Shown here: in pieces, positions 35,292 to 43,228 of the stretch | Layout of the letters: every line of letters begins with the position of its first letter | How positions within the stretch are numbered: the first letter of the stretch is position 1 | Origin: Streptomyces adelaidensis | GTDB lineage: Bacteria > Actinomycetota > Actinomycetes > Streptomycetales > Streptomycetaceae | Length of the DNA: 64,000 nt | Reading direction: 5' to 3' | Assembly: GCF_016598475.1 (NCBI RefSeq) | Contig: NZ_JAEMUX010000022.1 | Location: 1 to 64,000, forward strand | Position numbers and translations under genes: made by a program | The notes under the pieces: model-generated | The model's input: the letters and a program-made list of their open reading frames with translations, nothing else | Told to the model about the DNA's origin: nothing | Databases searched by the model: none

Positions 35292-35558
35292 ATGGAACAG
35301 ATAACAGTGCGCAGGGCGCGAGTCCCTGCGATCACGTGCGGGAGCAGCGCGACCAGTTCGCGCCTCGATCGCCATCTCTCGGTGCTGAGCGGCCCTGCCG
35401 TGCCACAGCGCGAGACAGCCGAGGCGACCTCGCTGATGCTCGAGATAACGTCACGCACCCCGCACGAGCGCAGCAGCCGCAAGGACTCGCGCCTCGGCCG
35501 GGTCTCGCTGTTCGCGCCCCTGAAGCGACTGCGCCGCACGCTGTTCGGCAGCCGCTAG
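35292..35558 (+). CDS. 88-residue basic protein of unknown function
   Basis: ATG 35292 is preceded by GGGGAG. The product starts MEQITVRRARVPAITCG, has a Ser/Thr/Arg-rich middle and ends in RVSLFAPLKRLRRTLFGSR, an amphipathic basic helix that could bind membrane or nucleic acid. No signal peptide and no family that I can name. In-frame upstream starts at 35244 and 35274 exist. It lies alone between the anti-sigma gene and a convergent CoA-transferase. Confidence 0.65.
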   Translation: MEQITVRRARVPAITCGSSATSSRLDRHLSVLSGPAVPQRETAEATSLMLEITSRTPHERSSRKDSRLGRVSLFAPLKRLRRTLFGSR

Positions 35559-35572
35559 CACCACCGCACCAA

Positions 35573-35594
35573 GGGCTTTCCCCGCGGAAGGCCC
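35573..35594. terminator. Short hairpin between convergent genes
   Basis: GGGCTTTCC pairs with GGAAGGCCC apart from one G-U, 4-nt loop, between the 88-aa gene and the CoA-transferase gene. Confidence 0.6.
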
Positions 35595-35598
35595 GCGC

Positions 35599-36822
35599 TC
35601 AGGCGACCACGCCGTCCCGGCGCAGCGCTGCGATCTCGTCGTCCGTCATCCCCACGGCACGCAGCAGCGACCCGGTGTGCTCCCCGAGCGCGGGCACCGC
35701 ACCCATCCGCGCCTCGTCCCCGCCCGGCAGCGTGATGGGGGGCAGCAGCGCTCTGAGCGGCCCCACCGGTGAGTCCACCTCCCGCCACCGGTCGCGGGCC
35801 GCCAACTGCGGATGCGCCGCCACCTCAGTGACGTCCCTGAGCCGCGCACAGGCGATCCCGGCCGCATCGAGGCGCGCCACCGCCTCGTCGGCGTCCAGCG
35901 CCCCCAGTGCCTTCGCCACCAGCTCGTCCGTACGCGCCCGGTGCTCGACCCGTGCCGGATTCGTCGCGAACGCCGGATCGTCGGCCAGCTCCGGCCGCCC
36001 CAGCACCTGTACGGCGAGCCGCCGCCACTCCCGGTCGTTCTGCACCGACAGCAGTACCCGTCCGCCGTCCGCCGTCGGATAGGCGTCGTAGGGCGCGATC
36101 ACCGCGTGCGCGAGACCCGTGCGTGCCGGGGGCGTCCCGCCGTGCATCGCGTGGTGCAGCGGGTGCCCCATCCACTCGGCCAGCGCCTCCAGCATCGACA
36201 CCTCCACCGGCCCGCCCCGCCCGGTCGTGCCACGGCGGACGAGCGCCGCGAGCACCCCGGAGAACGCGTACATCCCGGCGGCGATGTCCGCCGCCGGGAT
36301 GCCCGCCTTCACCGGCCGCTCCTCGGTCCCCGTCACCGACACGAGGCCGGCCTCGCACTGCACGAGCATGTCGTACGCCCGCTTGTCCGCGTACGGCCCC
36401 GACGCCCCGTACCCCGAGATGTCCACCGCGATCAGCCGCGGGTGCGCGGCGCACAGCGTGGCGGCGTCCAGCCCGAGCCGGGCCGCCGCACCGTGCGCGA
36501 GGTTCTGCACGAACACGTCCGCGTCCGCCACCAGCCGCCGTACGAGGGCCAGGCCGCGCGGGTCCTTCAGATCCAGCGCCAGTGACTCCTTGCCCCGGTT
36601 GCACCACACGAAGTGCGAGGCCAGGCCCCGCGCGGCCGTGTCGTAGCCGCGGGCGAAGTCACCGCCGTCCACCCGCTCGACCTTGATGACCCGGGCGCCG
36701 AGGTCGGCGAGCTGGCGGGTGGCGAAGGGCGCCGCCACGGCCTGCTCGACGGCGACGACGGTGAGGCCGTCGAGGGGCAGGGGATCGCCGGTGTCGGGGA
36801 GTGAGCGCATGCCGTGGATCAT
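35599..36822 (-). CDS. CaiB/BaiF-type (family III) CoA-transferase
   Basis: 407 residues. GLTVVAVEQAVAAPFATRQLADLGARVIKVE is the typical N-terminus, followed by VWCNRGKESLALDLKDPRG and the catalytic-Asp region ASGPYADKRAYDMLVQCEAG. A second, shorter domain ends with LGEHTGSLLRAVGMTDDEIAALRRDGVV. Known reaction: reversible CoA exchange between carboxylic acids via an aspartyl anhydride. No neighbouring acyl-CoA gene reveals its acid. Monocistronic; a GC hairpin 78 bp upstream belongs to the adjacent operon. Confidence 0.9.
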   Translation of the reverse strand: MIHGMRSLPDTGDPLPLDGLTVVAVEQAVAAPFATRQLADLGARVIKVERVDGGDFARGYDTAARGLASHFVWCNRGKESLALDLKDPRGLALVRRLVADADVFVQNLAHGAAARLGLDAATLCAAHPRLIAVDISGYGASGPYADKRAYDMLVQCEAGLVSVTGTEERPVKAGIPAADIAAGMYAFSGVLAALVRRGTTGRGGPVEVSMLEALAEWMGHPLHHAMHGGTPPARTGLAHAVIAPYDAYPTADGGRVLLSVQNDREWRRLAVQVLGRPELADDPAFATNPARVEHRARTDELVAKALGALDADEAVARLDAAGIACARLRDVTEVAAHPQLAARDRWREVDSPVGPLRALLPPITLPGGDEARMGAVPALGEHTGSLLRAVGMTDDEIAALRRDGVVA

Positions 36823-36899
36823 GTCCCCGGCGGGGCGCCGTTGTCACCGGGGCGTGCCGAGCGTCACGTGCCCGGCGTCCCGCCCCGGCTCACCGGGGT

Positions 36900-36924
36900 C
36901 CGGCCCGCCCGCCGGGCGGGCCGG
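36900..36924 (-). terminator. Terminator of the ABC exporter operon
   Basis: CCGGCCCGCCCG / CGGGCGGGCCGG, 12-bp arms with almost no spacer, starting 3 bp after the permease stop. Confidence 0.75.
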
Positions 36925-36927
36925 GGG

Positions 36928-37710
36928 TCACTTGGGCCCGGCGGCGTAGGTGCGGACGGCGAGCGGCACGAACACCAGGAGCAGGACGGCGCACCAGGCC
37001 AGCGATCCGGCGACCGGGTGGGCCACCGGCCAGGCGGCGCCGTCCGGCACGGGCGCGTTGCCGAACAGGTCGCGCAGGGCCGTCGTGACCGCGCTGATCG
37101 GGTTCCACTCGGCGACCGTGCGCAGCCAGCCCGGCAGCCCCTCGGTCGGGATGTACGCGTTGGACAGCAGCGGCAGCAGGAAGGTCGCGCCGCCCAGCTG
37201 GCCGGCCGCGTCCTCGTTGCGGGTGAGCAGGCCCAGGAAGACGCCGATCCACACGCACGCGAACCGGAACAGCAGCAACAGCCCGAACGCGCCGGCCGCC
37301 GCGAGCGCGCCCCCCTCGATCCGCCAGCCCACCGCGAGCCCGACCAGCAGGAACGGCACCGTCCCGGCGGCCGTGACGACCACGTCCGCCGCCGCCTGCC
37401 CGAGGGGTACGGCTGCCCTGCTCATCGGCAGCGTCCGGAAGCGGTCCATCACGCCCCGGTGGGTGTCCTGCGCGGCCTGGAACATGCCGGTCATGATCCC
37501 GCCGGCCGCCGTCGCCACCAGCAGACCGGGCACCAGGAACCGCCGGTACTCCTCGCCGGGCACCGCGAGGGCGCTGCCGAACACGTACCCGAAGAACAAC
37601 AGCATCGAGATCGGCATGGTCTGGGTGAGGATCAGCAGCCCCGGGTTGTTCCGGACCCGCCGCAGCTGGCGGCCGAGCATCGCCGTGCCGTCGTACGCCA
37701 ACGCGCTCAT
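36928..37710 (-). CDS. ABC-2 type export permease (DrrB-like)
   Basis: 260 residues, about six membrane helices. ABC-2 motifs: PISMLLFFGYVFGSALAVPGEEYRRFLVPGLL near the N-terminus and LLPLLSNAYIPTEGLPGWLRTVAEWNPISAV before the last helix, the NPI/WNP region typical of daunorubicin-type exporters. ATGA overlap with the ATPase gene; AGGAG upstream. With its ATPase it exports a lipophilic compound or drug. Confidence 0.9.
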   Translation of the reverse strand: MSALAYDGTAMLGRQLRRVRNNPGLLILTQTMPISMLLFFGYVFGSALAVPGEEYRRFLVPGLLVATAAGGIMTGMFQAAQDTHRGVMDRFRTLPMSRAAVPLGQAAADVVVTAAGTVPFLLVGLAVGWRIEGGALAAAGAFGLLLLFRFACVWIGVFLGLLTRNEDAAGQLGGATFLLPLLSNAYIPTEGLPGWLRTVAEWNPISAVTTALRDLFGNAPVPDGAAWPVAHPVAGSLAWCAVLLLVFVPLAVRTYAAGPK

Positions 37711-38675
37711 GCCGCACGCTCCTTGAGGTCGCTGAGATCGGTCGCCGTCCCCTCGGTGAGCCGCAGGAACACGTCGTCGAGGGTCGGCGGGCGCAGGCTC
37801 GCGTCGACCAACGGCACGCCCGCCGCGTCGAGTTCGCGGACGAGCCGGGGGAGGGTCAGCGTCGGGTCGACGCTGACCACGCCGACGGCATGCCGCTCGT
37901 GGTCGAACGAGGGTTCCGCGCCGGTGAGTCGGTCCAGGACGCCGGCCGCCCTCGTCATGGCGTCCGGGTGGGTGACGACGACCTCCGCGTACGAGCCGAT
38001 CAGCGCCTTGAGCTGGGGCGGCGAGCCGCTGTGGGCGATCCGGCCCCGGTCCACCAGGACGATCTGGTCGGCGAGCCGGTCGGCCTCCTCCAGGTACTGC
38101 GTGGTCAGCAGCACGGTCGTGCCCCGCGCCTTCAGGGCGCCCACGGCGTCCCAGATCTGGTTCCGGCTGACCGGGTCGAGCCCGGTGGTGGGCTCGTCGA
38201 GGAAGAGCACCGCCGGGTGCCGGATCAGGCTCGCCGCCAGGTCGAGCCGGCGGCGCATGCCGCCCGAGTAGGTGGAGGCCGGCCGGTCGGCGGCCTCGGT
38301 CAGGCCGAACCGGTCGAGAAGTTCGGTCGCGCGGGCCGCCGTGTCGCGGACGCGGTGCAGCCGTGCGAACAGCCGCAGGTTCTGCCGGCCCGTGAGGTCC
38401 CCGTCCACCGACGCGTACTGCCCGGTCACCCCGATCGACCGCCGGACCGCCCCCGGCTCACGCACGAGGTCGTGCCCCGCGATCCGCGCCGAGCCCGCGT
38501 CCGGCCGCAGCAGTGTCGCCAGCAGCCGTACGGCCGTCGTCTTGCCCGCCCCGTTCGGGCCGAGCATCCCGACCACCGCGCCCTCCGCCACGGCCAGATC
38601 GAGGCCCCGGACGGCATGGACGTCCCCGAAACGCTTCTCCAGACCCTCACTAAGTACAGCGTACGTAGTAGTCAT
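37707..38675 (-). CDS. ABC exporter ATPase (DrrA family)
   Basis: 322 residues from ATG 38675. Walker A GPNGAGKTT, Q-loop GQYASVD, signature YSGGMRRRLDLA, Walker B VLFLDEPTTGLDP and switch His replaced in the LLTTQYLEEAD motif by Gln, as is usual for DrrA proteins. The C-terminal regulatory DrrA domain with LRPPTLDDVFLRLT is present. One TetR operator lies within its first codons (38650-38668) and another just upstream, so it is tightly repressed by the divergent TetR. Confidence 0.93.
   Translation of the reverse strand: MTTTYAVLSEGLEKRFGDVHAVRGLDLAVAEGAVVGMLGPNGAGKTTAVRLLATLLRPDAGSARIAGHDLVREPGAVRRSIGVTGQYASVDGDLTGRQNLRLFARLHRVRDTAARATELLDRFGLTEAADRPASTYSGGMRRRLDLAASLIRHPAVLFLDEPTTGLDPVSRNQIWDAVGALKARGTTVLLTTQYLEEADRLADQIVLVDRGRIAHSGSPPQLKALIGSYAEVVVTHPDAMTRAAGVLDRLTGAEPSFDHERHAVGVVSVDPTLTLPRLVRELDAAGVPLVDASLRPPTLDDVFLRLTEGTATDLSDLKERAA
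38650..38668. promoter_or_regulatory. Second TetR operator, inside the first codons of the ABC ATPase gene
   Basis: CTAAGTAC-AGC-GTACGTAG, centre 38659, matches the main palindrome at about 13 of 16 arm positions. The centres are 43 bp apart, about four helical turns. Lies over codons 3-9 of the ATPase gene. Confidence 0.65.
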
Positions 38676-38692
38676 GGTGCGACCATAGCGCA

Positions 38693-38711
38693 TTACGTAC
38701 GGTGTACGTAA
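38693..38711. promoter_or_regulatory. Perfect TetR operator between ABC exporter and TetR
   Basis: TTACGTAC-GGT-GTACGTAA, a perfect 8+3+8 palindrome centred at 38702 in the 63-bp divergent promoter. Almost certainly the site of the TetR encoded at 38739. Confidence 0.85.
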
Positions 38712-38738
38712 CTAGGATGGTGGCCGAGGTGATGATCG

Positions 38739-39446
38739 ATGGCTGGCCGAGCGGCCGTACCCGAAGTGATCTGGGCGCGCCCCGAGCGCACCGGCCGAGG
38801 CCCCAGGCCCGCGTTCAGTCGCGCGGACATCGCGGCGGCGGCCGTGCGGCTCGCCGACGCGGGCGGCCTCGACGCGGTGTCGATGCGGCACGTCGCGGCC
38901 GAGCTGGGCTGCGGCACGATGTCGCTGTACAACTACGTGCCGCGCAAGGAAGACCTGTACGAGCTGATGGTCGACGCGATCGGCGCTGAGCACGAACTGT
39001 GGGAGCCCAGCGGGGACTGGCGGGCCGACATGCGGCGGGTGGCCCACCAGACGCGTCAGCTGATGCGCCGCCACCCGTGGCTGCCGAGGCTGATGTCACC
39101 GGTGTACGGGTTCAGCCCCAACGCGCTGCGGTATCTGGAGCACTGCCTGGCCTGCATGGATCCGCTAGACGCGCCGTACGGGGCGAAGATGCAGCTCCTC
39201 GGGATGCTGAACGGGTGCGTGACGACGTACGTCGCGAACGAGCTGGCCACGGCTGAGCGGGTGCGGTCGCTGCCGTGGTCGCAGGAGCGGGAGAACGCGG
39301 TGCGGGGGGCGTACCTCGGGGGGCAGATCGCGAGCGGGGCCTATCCGAGGCTGGCGGCGGCGTTCACGGAGGACTCGGGGCCGATCGATCTGGAGGCCGT
39401 GTTCGAGTGGATGCTCGGGAGGGTGCTGGATTCTTTCGCGCCGTAG
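38739..39446 (+). CDS. TetR-family repressor of the ABC exporter
   Basis: 235 residues. DNA-binding domain FSRADIAAAAVRLADAGGLDAVSMRHVAAELGCGTMSLYNYVPRKEDLYELM; the C-terminal part with WLPRLMSPVYGFSPNALRYLEHCLACMD looks like the TetR_C_1 ligand domain of drug-responsive repressors. Divergent from the DrrAB-like operon with a perfect operator between them. The ligand is likely the exported compound (inference). Confidence 0.92.
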   Translation: MAGRAAVPEVIWARPERTGRGPRPAFSRADIAAAAVRLADAGGLDAVSMRHVAAELGCGTMSLYNYVPRKEDLYELMVDAIGAEHELWEPSGDWRADMRRVAHQTRQLMRRHPWLPRLMSPVYGFSPNALRYLEHCLACMDPLDAPYGAKMQLLGMLNGCVTTYVANELATAERVRSLPWSQERENAVRGAYLGGQIASGAYPRLAAAFTEDSGPIDLEAVFEWMLGRVLDSFAP

Positions 39447-39470
39447 GGGGTGGTGCTTGCGGTGGTGGGC

Positions 39471-39514
39471 GGCCGCGGGTCCGGTGGGGGCTTGTCGCGC
39501 GGTTCCCCGCGGCC
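39471..39514. terminator. Hairpin carrying a dispersed Streptomyces intergenic repeat
   Basis: GGCCGCGGG (39471-39479) pairs with CCCGCGGCC (39506-39514). On the minus strand it carries GCGGGGAAC..CGCGAC..AGCC, the same core as at 54178-54214. I know this core as a frequent intergenic element in streptomycetes. It sits between convergent genes, so termination is the likely function. Confidence 0.7.
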
Positions 39515-39538
39515 CTTGGCGCGGCCTTCTCGGAGGAG

Positions 39539-40732
39539 TCAGAGGAGAGTGAACTGGCCTTCCGGGCCCTCCTCGTGGTGGTCCAGTACCGTGGCGGGCT
39601 TACGGGCCGCGTCCGGGACGGGGAGTACGCCCGCCTTGCGCAGGTCCGCCGTCGTGATCGCTTCCCGTACGGTCAGCTCGGCCTGCCTCGGCCTCAGTTC
39701 TGCCAGCAGGGCCAGCGCCGTGATCAGCTCCAGCAGCTCCGACGTCCAGGTCTGCGGCCAGCTCGTCGGGCGTACCGCCTCCAGCGTGCCCGGCTCGGCG
39801 GTCTCCGTGCGGCGGTCGAACCATTCCTGGAGGACGCGGACCCCGCCCACGTGGAAGTCCCAGGAGTCCGCCGGTACGGGGGAGACGCGGCCGTCGCCGA
39901 CGAGGAGGGACTCCTCCTCGCGGTCGTAGAGGAGTTCGAGGGGGCGGGGCGGGAGCGGGGCGCGGACGTAGGGCCGGCGGCCGCCGGGGAGTTTGGGGCG
40001 GTCCCCGTTCCGGTGCGTGAGCCGGAGGACGCGGCGGCCGGTCTCGACGCCGTGCGCCCAGGTCTCCGGGTCGGACGTGAGAGGTACTTCGATGCCGTGG
40101 GGGCCCGGCCGCGCGGCCGCCAGAACCCAGGCGAGGACGTCGAGAGGACCGGCGGGGCCGGTGCCGAGCCGCTCCCCGATGTGCTCGGGCAGCCCCGGCG
40201 CCAGATTCGGCTCCACGCCGCCCGGGCGGCGGTACAGCGGGCGGACTCTGCCGAAGCGTGGGCCATGGGGCGGGGTCAGCGGCAGGACGGGGGAGGCGAG
40301 GAGTACCGGTCCCGAGGACTCAGGGGCGGCGGCCTGCTCGACCACGAACACCTGCCGCTCGTCCGCCACCCGCCACAGTTCGGGGCGGGCGGAGTCGATC
40401 AGGCGGTGGTCGGGGATCAGCCACTGCTCGTCGAAGGGGGCGGCCAGGACCCGTACCGGCTCGGGGCAGGGGCCCGACTCACGCGCCAGCCGGCCCGTAC
40501 CGCCGGACCGGCCCGGCAACTGGGTCACCGCCGAGGTGAGCGTGCGGGAACGCGAGGGGCCGAACAGGGTCTCGCGGTCCGGGCCCTCGGCCTTCACCAG
40601 CGCGTCCCAGCGGGCCTTCAGGGACGCCGCGTCGGGAGCCGTCGGCCACCCCCGGCCCAGCCGGGGCGGTGCGACCGACCACGGCATGAGGTCCGCGAGC
40701 GGCGGAGCGTCGTCGTGCGTCACGCTGGGCAT
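39539..40732 (-). CDS. Type ISP restriction-modification C-terminal specificity-domain protein (stand-alone)
   Basis: 397 residues from ATG 40732 with GAGG upstream. PLADLMPWSVAPPRLGRGWP, EQWLIPDHRLIDSARPELWRVADERQVFVVEQ, GVEPNLAPGLPEHIGERLG and PYVRAPLPPRP recall the specificity-domain region of type ISP enzymes. The helicase, nuclease and methyltransferase modules of complete ISP proteins (over 1500 residues) are absent, with no FxGxG or DPPY-like motif. Annotated elsewhere as a type ISP enzyme (memory). It may bind DNA or have lost its enzyme; nearest neighbour is a GntR gene. A start or stop defect is not evident. Confidence 0.7.
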   Translation of the reverse strand: MPSVTHDDAPPLADLMPWSVAPPRLGRGWPTAPDAASLKARWDALVKAEGPDRETLFGPSRSRTLTSAVTQLPGRSGGTGRLARESGPCPEPVRVLAAPFDEQWLIPDHRLIDSARPELWRVADERQVFVVEQAAAPESSGPVLLASPVLPLTPPHGPRFGRVRPLYRRPGGVEPNLAPGLPEHIGERLGTGPAGPLDVLAWVLAAARPGPHGIEVPLTSDPETWAHGVETGRRVLRLTHRNGDRPKLPGGRRPYVRAPLPPRPLELLYDREEESLLVGDGRVSPVPADSWDFHVGGVRVLQEWFDRRTETAEPGTLEAVRPTSWPQTWTSELLELITALALLAELRPRQAELTVREAITTADLRKAGVLPVPDAARKPATVLDHHEEGPEGQFTLL

Positions 40733-40744
40733 CGTACGGCCTCG

Positions 40745-41494
40745 TCAGTGGGCGTCGAGGGAGACGGTGAAGGAGAAGCGGTCGCCCCGGTAGTGGATGA
40801 CGGCCACGTCCAGGACGCGGCCGGACTCGTCGTAGGTGACGCCCGTGTAGTGCAGGATCGGGCTGAGCAGGGGGACCTGGAGGAGGCGGGCCGTCTCCGG
40901 GTCGGCGAGGCGGGCCTCGACGGTGTCGGTGATGCGGCTGATGGCCACGCCCACGACGTCCCGGAGCACCTTGGTCATCGGCCAGCGGATCAGATCGTCA
41001 CGGTCGATGCGCGCGGCCAGCTCGGGGCGGACGTAGTTGCGGGCGTGGTTGGTGGGCTCGCCCGTCTTCGCGTCGCCGCGCAGCCGGTGGTACGTGGCCA
41101 CCTCCGTCAAGTCGGGGAAGTACTCCGAGAGTTCACCCGACGCAGGGGCGCTGCCCTGCTCCAGCAGCTCGGTCGTCATGCCCGACTGCTGGGCCACGAT
41201 CGCGTCCACCGAGCCGAGCAGCCGCACCGGCGAGCCCCGCCGCGCGCTCGGCTCGATGAACGTGCCGCGCCGGCGGTGCCGGGTGATCAGCCCCTCGACC
41301 TCCAGCTCCTTCAGCGCCTGCCGCATGGTCAGCACACTCACCCCGTAGTGCCCGGCCAACTGCTCCTCGGTGGGCAGCCGCAGCGGGTCCCGGGGCGACC
41401 GGCCCAGTATCGAGGCGCGCAGGGACTGCGAGACCTGATACCAGAGGGGCAGCTTGCGGTTCAGGACGAGCGAGTCCGGGGCGAAGGAGGTCAC
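40745..41494 (-). CDS. GntR/HutC-family regulator with UTRA domain
   Basis: 249 residues from GTG 41494. N-terminal winged helix with PLWYQVSQSLRASIL and RLPTEEQLAGHYGVSVLTMRQALKELEVEGLITRHRRRGTFI, then a UTRA-type ligand domain of about 160 residues (YHRLRGDAKTGEPTNHARNYV to ILHYTGVTYDESGRVLDVAVIHYRGDRF). It lies 73 bp downstream of hmgA, same strand, so hmgA and tyrosine catabolism are the obvious candidates for control. The ribosome site is weak. Confidence 0.9.
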   Translation of the reverse strand: MTSFAPDSLVLNRKLPLWYQVSQSLRASILGRSPRDPLRLPTEEQLAGHYGVSVLTMRQALKELEVEGLITRHRRRGTFIEPSARRGSPVRLLGSVDAIVAQQSGMTTELLEQGSAPASGELSEYFPDLTEVATYHRLRGDAKTGEPTNHARNYVRPELAARIDRDDLIRWPMTKVLRDVVGVAISRITDTVEARLADPETARLLQVPLLSPILHYTGVTYDESGRVLDVAVIHYRGDRFSFTVSLDAH

Positions 41495-41567
41495 GACGGT
41501 ATCCGTACCGGTCGGGGGCGTTCAGCGCAATGGTGAGCCGTAGGGGCGCCCCGGAGGCGAACGCCAT

Positions 41568-42881
41568 TCAAGGCGCGCCGAAGTGGCGCCGGAGCCCGGA
41601 CCACACGTCGTCGTACCCCTGTTGCAGATGCTCGGCCCGGGCCGCCTGCGCGGTCGTGAGGATCGGCCAGCGTGTCTCGAACATGAAGGCCAGCCCGTCG
41701 TCGACCCGCTGGGGCCGCAGCTCCGCCGAGCTCGCCCGGTCGAACGTCTCCCGGTCGGGGCCGTGCGCCGACATCATCGGGTGCAGCGAACCCCCGCCGG
41801 GCACGAAACCCTCCGCCTTCGCGTCGTACGCGCCCTCGATCAGACCCATGTACTCGCTCATCACGTTCCGGTGGAAGTACGGCGGCCGGAAGGTGTCCTC
41901 ACCCACCAGCCAGCGTGGCGCGAACACCACGAAGTCCACCCCGGCCAGGCCCGGAGTGTCCGACGGAGACGTCAGCACCGTGAAGATCGACGGGTCCGGA
42001 TGGTCGTACGAGATGGTCCCGAGGACATTGAAACGGCGCAGGTCGTAGACGTACGGCAGGTAGTTGCCGTGCCAGGCGACCACATCGAGCGGTGAATGGT
42101 CGTAGGTGGCCGTCCAGAGGTTCCCGCAGAACTTGTTCACCACCTCCACCGGGCCCTCGACGTCCTCGTACGCGGCCACCGGCGCCCGGAAGTCACGGGC
42201 GTTCGCCAGGCCGTTGGCGCCGATCGGGCCGAGGTCGGGGAGGCGGAGGAGGGCGCCGTAGTTCTCGCAGACGTAGCCGCGGGCGGTGCCGTCCAGGAGG
42301 TCGACGCGGAAGCGGACGCCGCGGGGGATCAGGGCGACCTCGCCCGGTGCCGCGTGGAGCAGGCCGAACTCCGTGCGCAGCAGGAGGGCGCCGTGCTCCG
42401 GGACGATCAGCAGTTCGCCGTCCGCGTCGCTGAAGACCCGCTCCATGGCGGAATCGGCGTGATAGAGGTGCACGGCCATGCCGGTGCGCCGGGCCGCGTC
42501 GCCGTTGCCGCCCAGGGTCCACAGGCCGCCGACGAAGTCCGTGCCCGGCGGGGGCTCCGGGAGCGGGTTCCAGCGGAGGCGGTTGGGGTCGGGGACCGTC
42601 TCCGTGAAGGGGGCCGTGCGCAGGGCGCCGTTGTCGGTGCGTGTGAAGGCGGGGTGGGCGGCCGACGGGCGGACGCGGTAGAGCCACGAGCGGCGGTTGT
42701 GGGCCCTCGGTTCGGTGAACGCGGTGCCGCTGAGCTGTTCCGCGTACAGGCCGAGCGGGGCGCGCTGCGGGGAGTTGCGGCCGTGCGGCAGCGCGCCCGG
42801 GACGGCCTCCGAGGCGTGTTCGTTGCCGAAACCGGAGAGATACTCCAGCCCTTCGGCCGTCTTCCTCGCGTCCCCGCTCAT
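41568..42881 (-). CDS. hmgA: Homogentisate 1,2-dioxygenase
   Basis: 437 residues from ATG 42881, which has GAGGGAG five bases upstream; longer starts to 42905 lack one. Full-length HGD: YLSGFGNEHASEAVPGALP at the start, two cupin-like barrels, and the iron ligands His337 and Glu343 in FHRNVMSEYMG and His373 in SAHGPD, matching human His335, Glu341 and His371. Reaction: Fe(II)-dependent ring cleavage of homogentisate to maleylacetoacetate in tyrosine and phenylalanine breakdown. The rest of the pathway is not in the window. Confidence 0.97.
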   Translation of the reverse strand: MSGDARKTAEGLEYLSGFGNEHASEAVPGALPHGRNSPQRAPLGLYAEQLSGTAFTEPRAHNRRSWLYRVRPSAAHPAFTRTDNGALRTAPFTETVPDPNRLRWNPLPEPPPGTDFVGGLWTLGGNGDAARRTGMAVHLYHADSAMERVFSDADGELLIVPEHGALLLRTEFGLLHAAPGEVALIPRGVRFRVDLLDGTARGYVCENYGALLRLPDLGPIGANGLANARDFRAPVAAYEDVEGPVEVVNKFCGNLWTATYDHSPLDVVAWHGNYLPYVYDLRRFNVLGTISYDHPDPSIFTVLTSPSDTPGLAGVDFVVFAPRWLVGEDTFRPPYFHRNVMSEYMGLIEGAYDAKAEGFVPGGGSLHPMMSAHGPDRETFDRASSAELRPQRVDDGLAFMFETRWPILTTAQAARAEHLQQGYDDVWSGLRRHFGAP

Positions 42882-42910
42882 GCCGCTCCCTCGCATCTCT
42901 CCCACTCCTG

Positions 42911-42934
42911 ATTCCTATGCTTCACCGTAGGATT
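42911..42934. promoter_or_regulatory. Imperfect palindrome upstream of hmgA
   Basis: ATTCCTATG-CTTCAC-CGTAGGATT, arms matching at 7 of 9, 30 bp before the hmgA ATG. Plausible operator for the neighbouring GntR protein. It sits at one end of the 346-bp gap 42882-43228, which otherwise holds the promoter at 43069-43091 and no gene. Confidence 0.45.
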
Positions 42935-43068
42935 CGTGTGGGGTGGGCGCAAGGGGACGGCGAGGCGGACGGCGTCGCGGGGTGGGTCGGCAACCGGACG
43001 CCTCCAGGGCGTCGGCAGAACGGGTGCATCGGCCGGAAGGGGAGAACCAGACCTGGAGGGGATCCGTC

Positions 43069-43091
43069 TTGTCAGTGCGGTGCTCTAGTCT
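43069..43091 (+). promoter_or_regulatory. RecA-NDp/PafBC-type promoter before a TetR gene
   Basis: TTGTCAGTGCG, six bases, TAGTCT. Nine of 11 in the -35 block and TAG..T in the -10 of the LexA-independent damage promoter TTGTCAGTGGC-N6-TAGGGT, with exact spacing. The TetR start is 138 bp downstream. Confidence 0.6.
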
Positions 43092-43228
43092 CCCGGCAGG
43101 GCGTGGACGTGCGGATGTGCAACGTCCGCCACATTCCACCGCTGAGCGGGAGCGGCGGTACCGGCCGTACTGATATTCGGAAGGGTGGGGGGTGTGCCCC
43201 CCTGATCGGACCTCGGCGGAAAGGCATC

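Noticed and set aside
39275..41536. 753-codon frame on the plus strand across the ISP-domain and GntR genes
   Set aside because: Shadow of two minus-strand genes with recognised domains.
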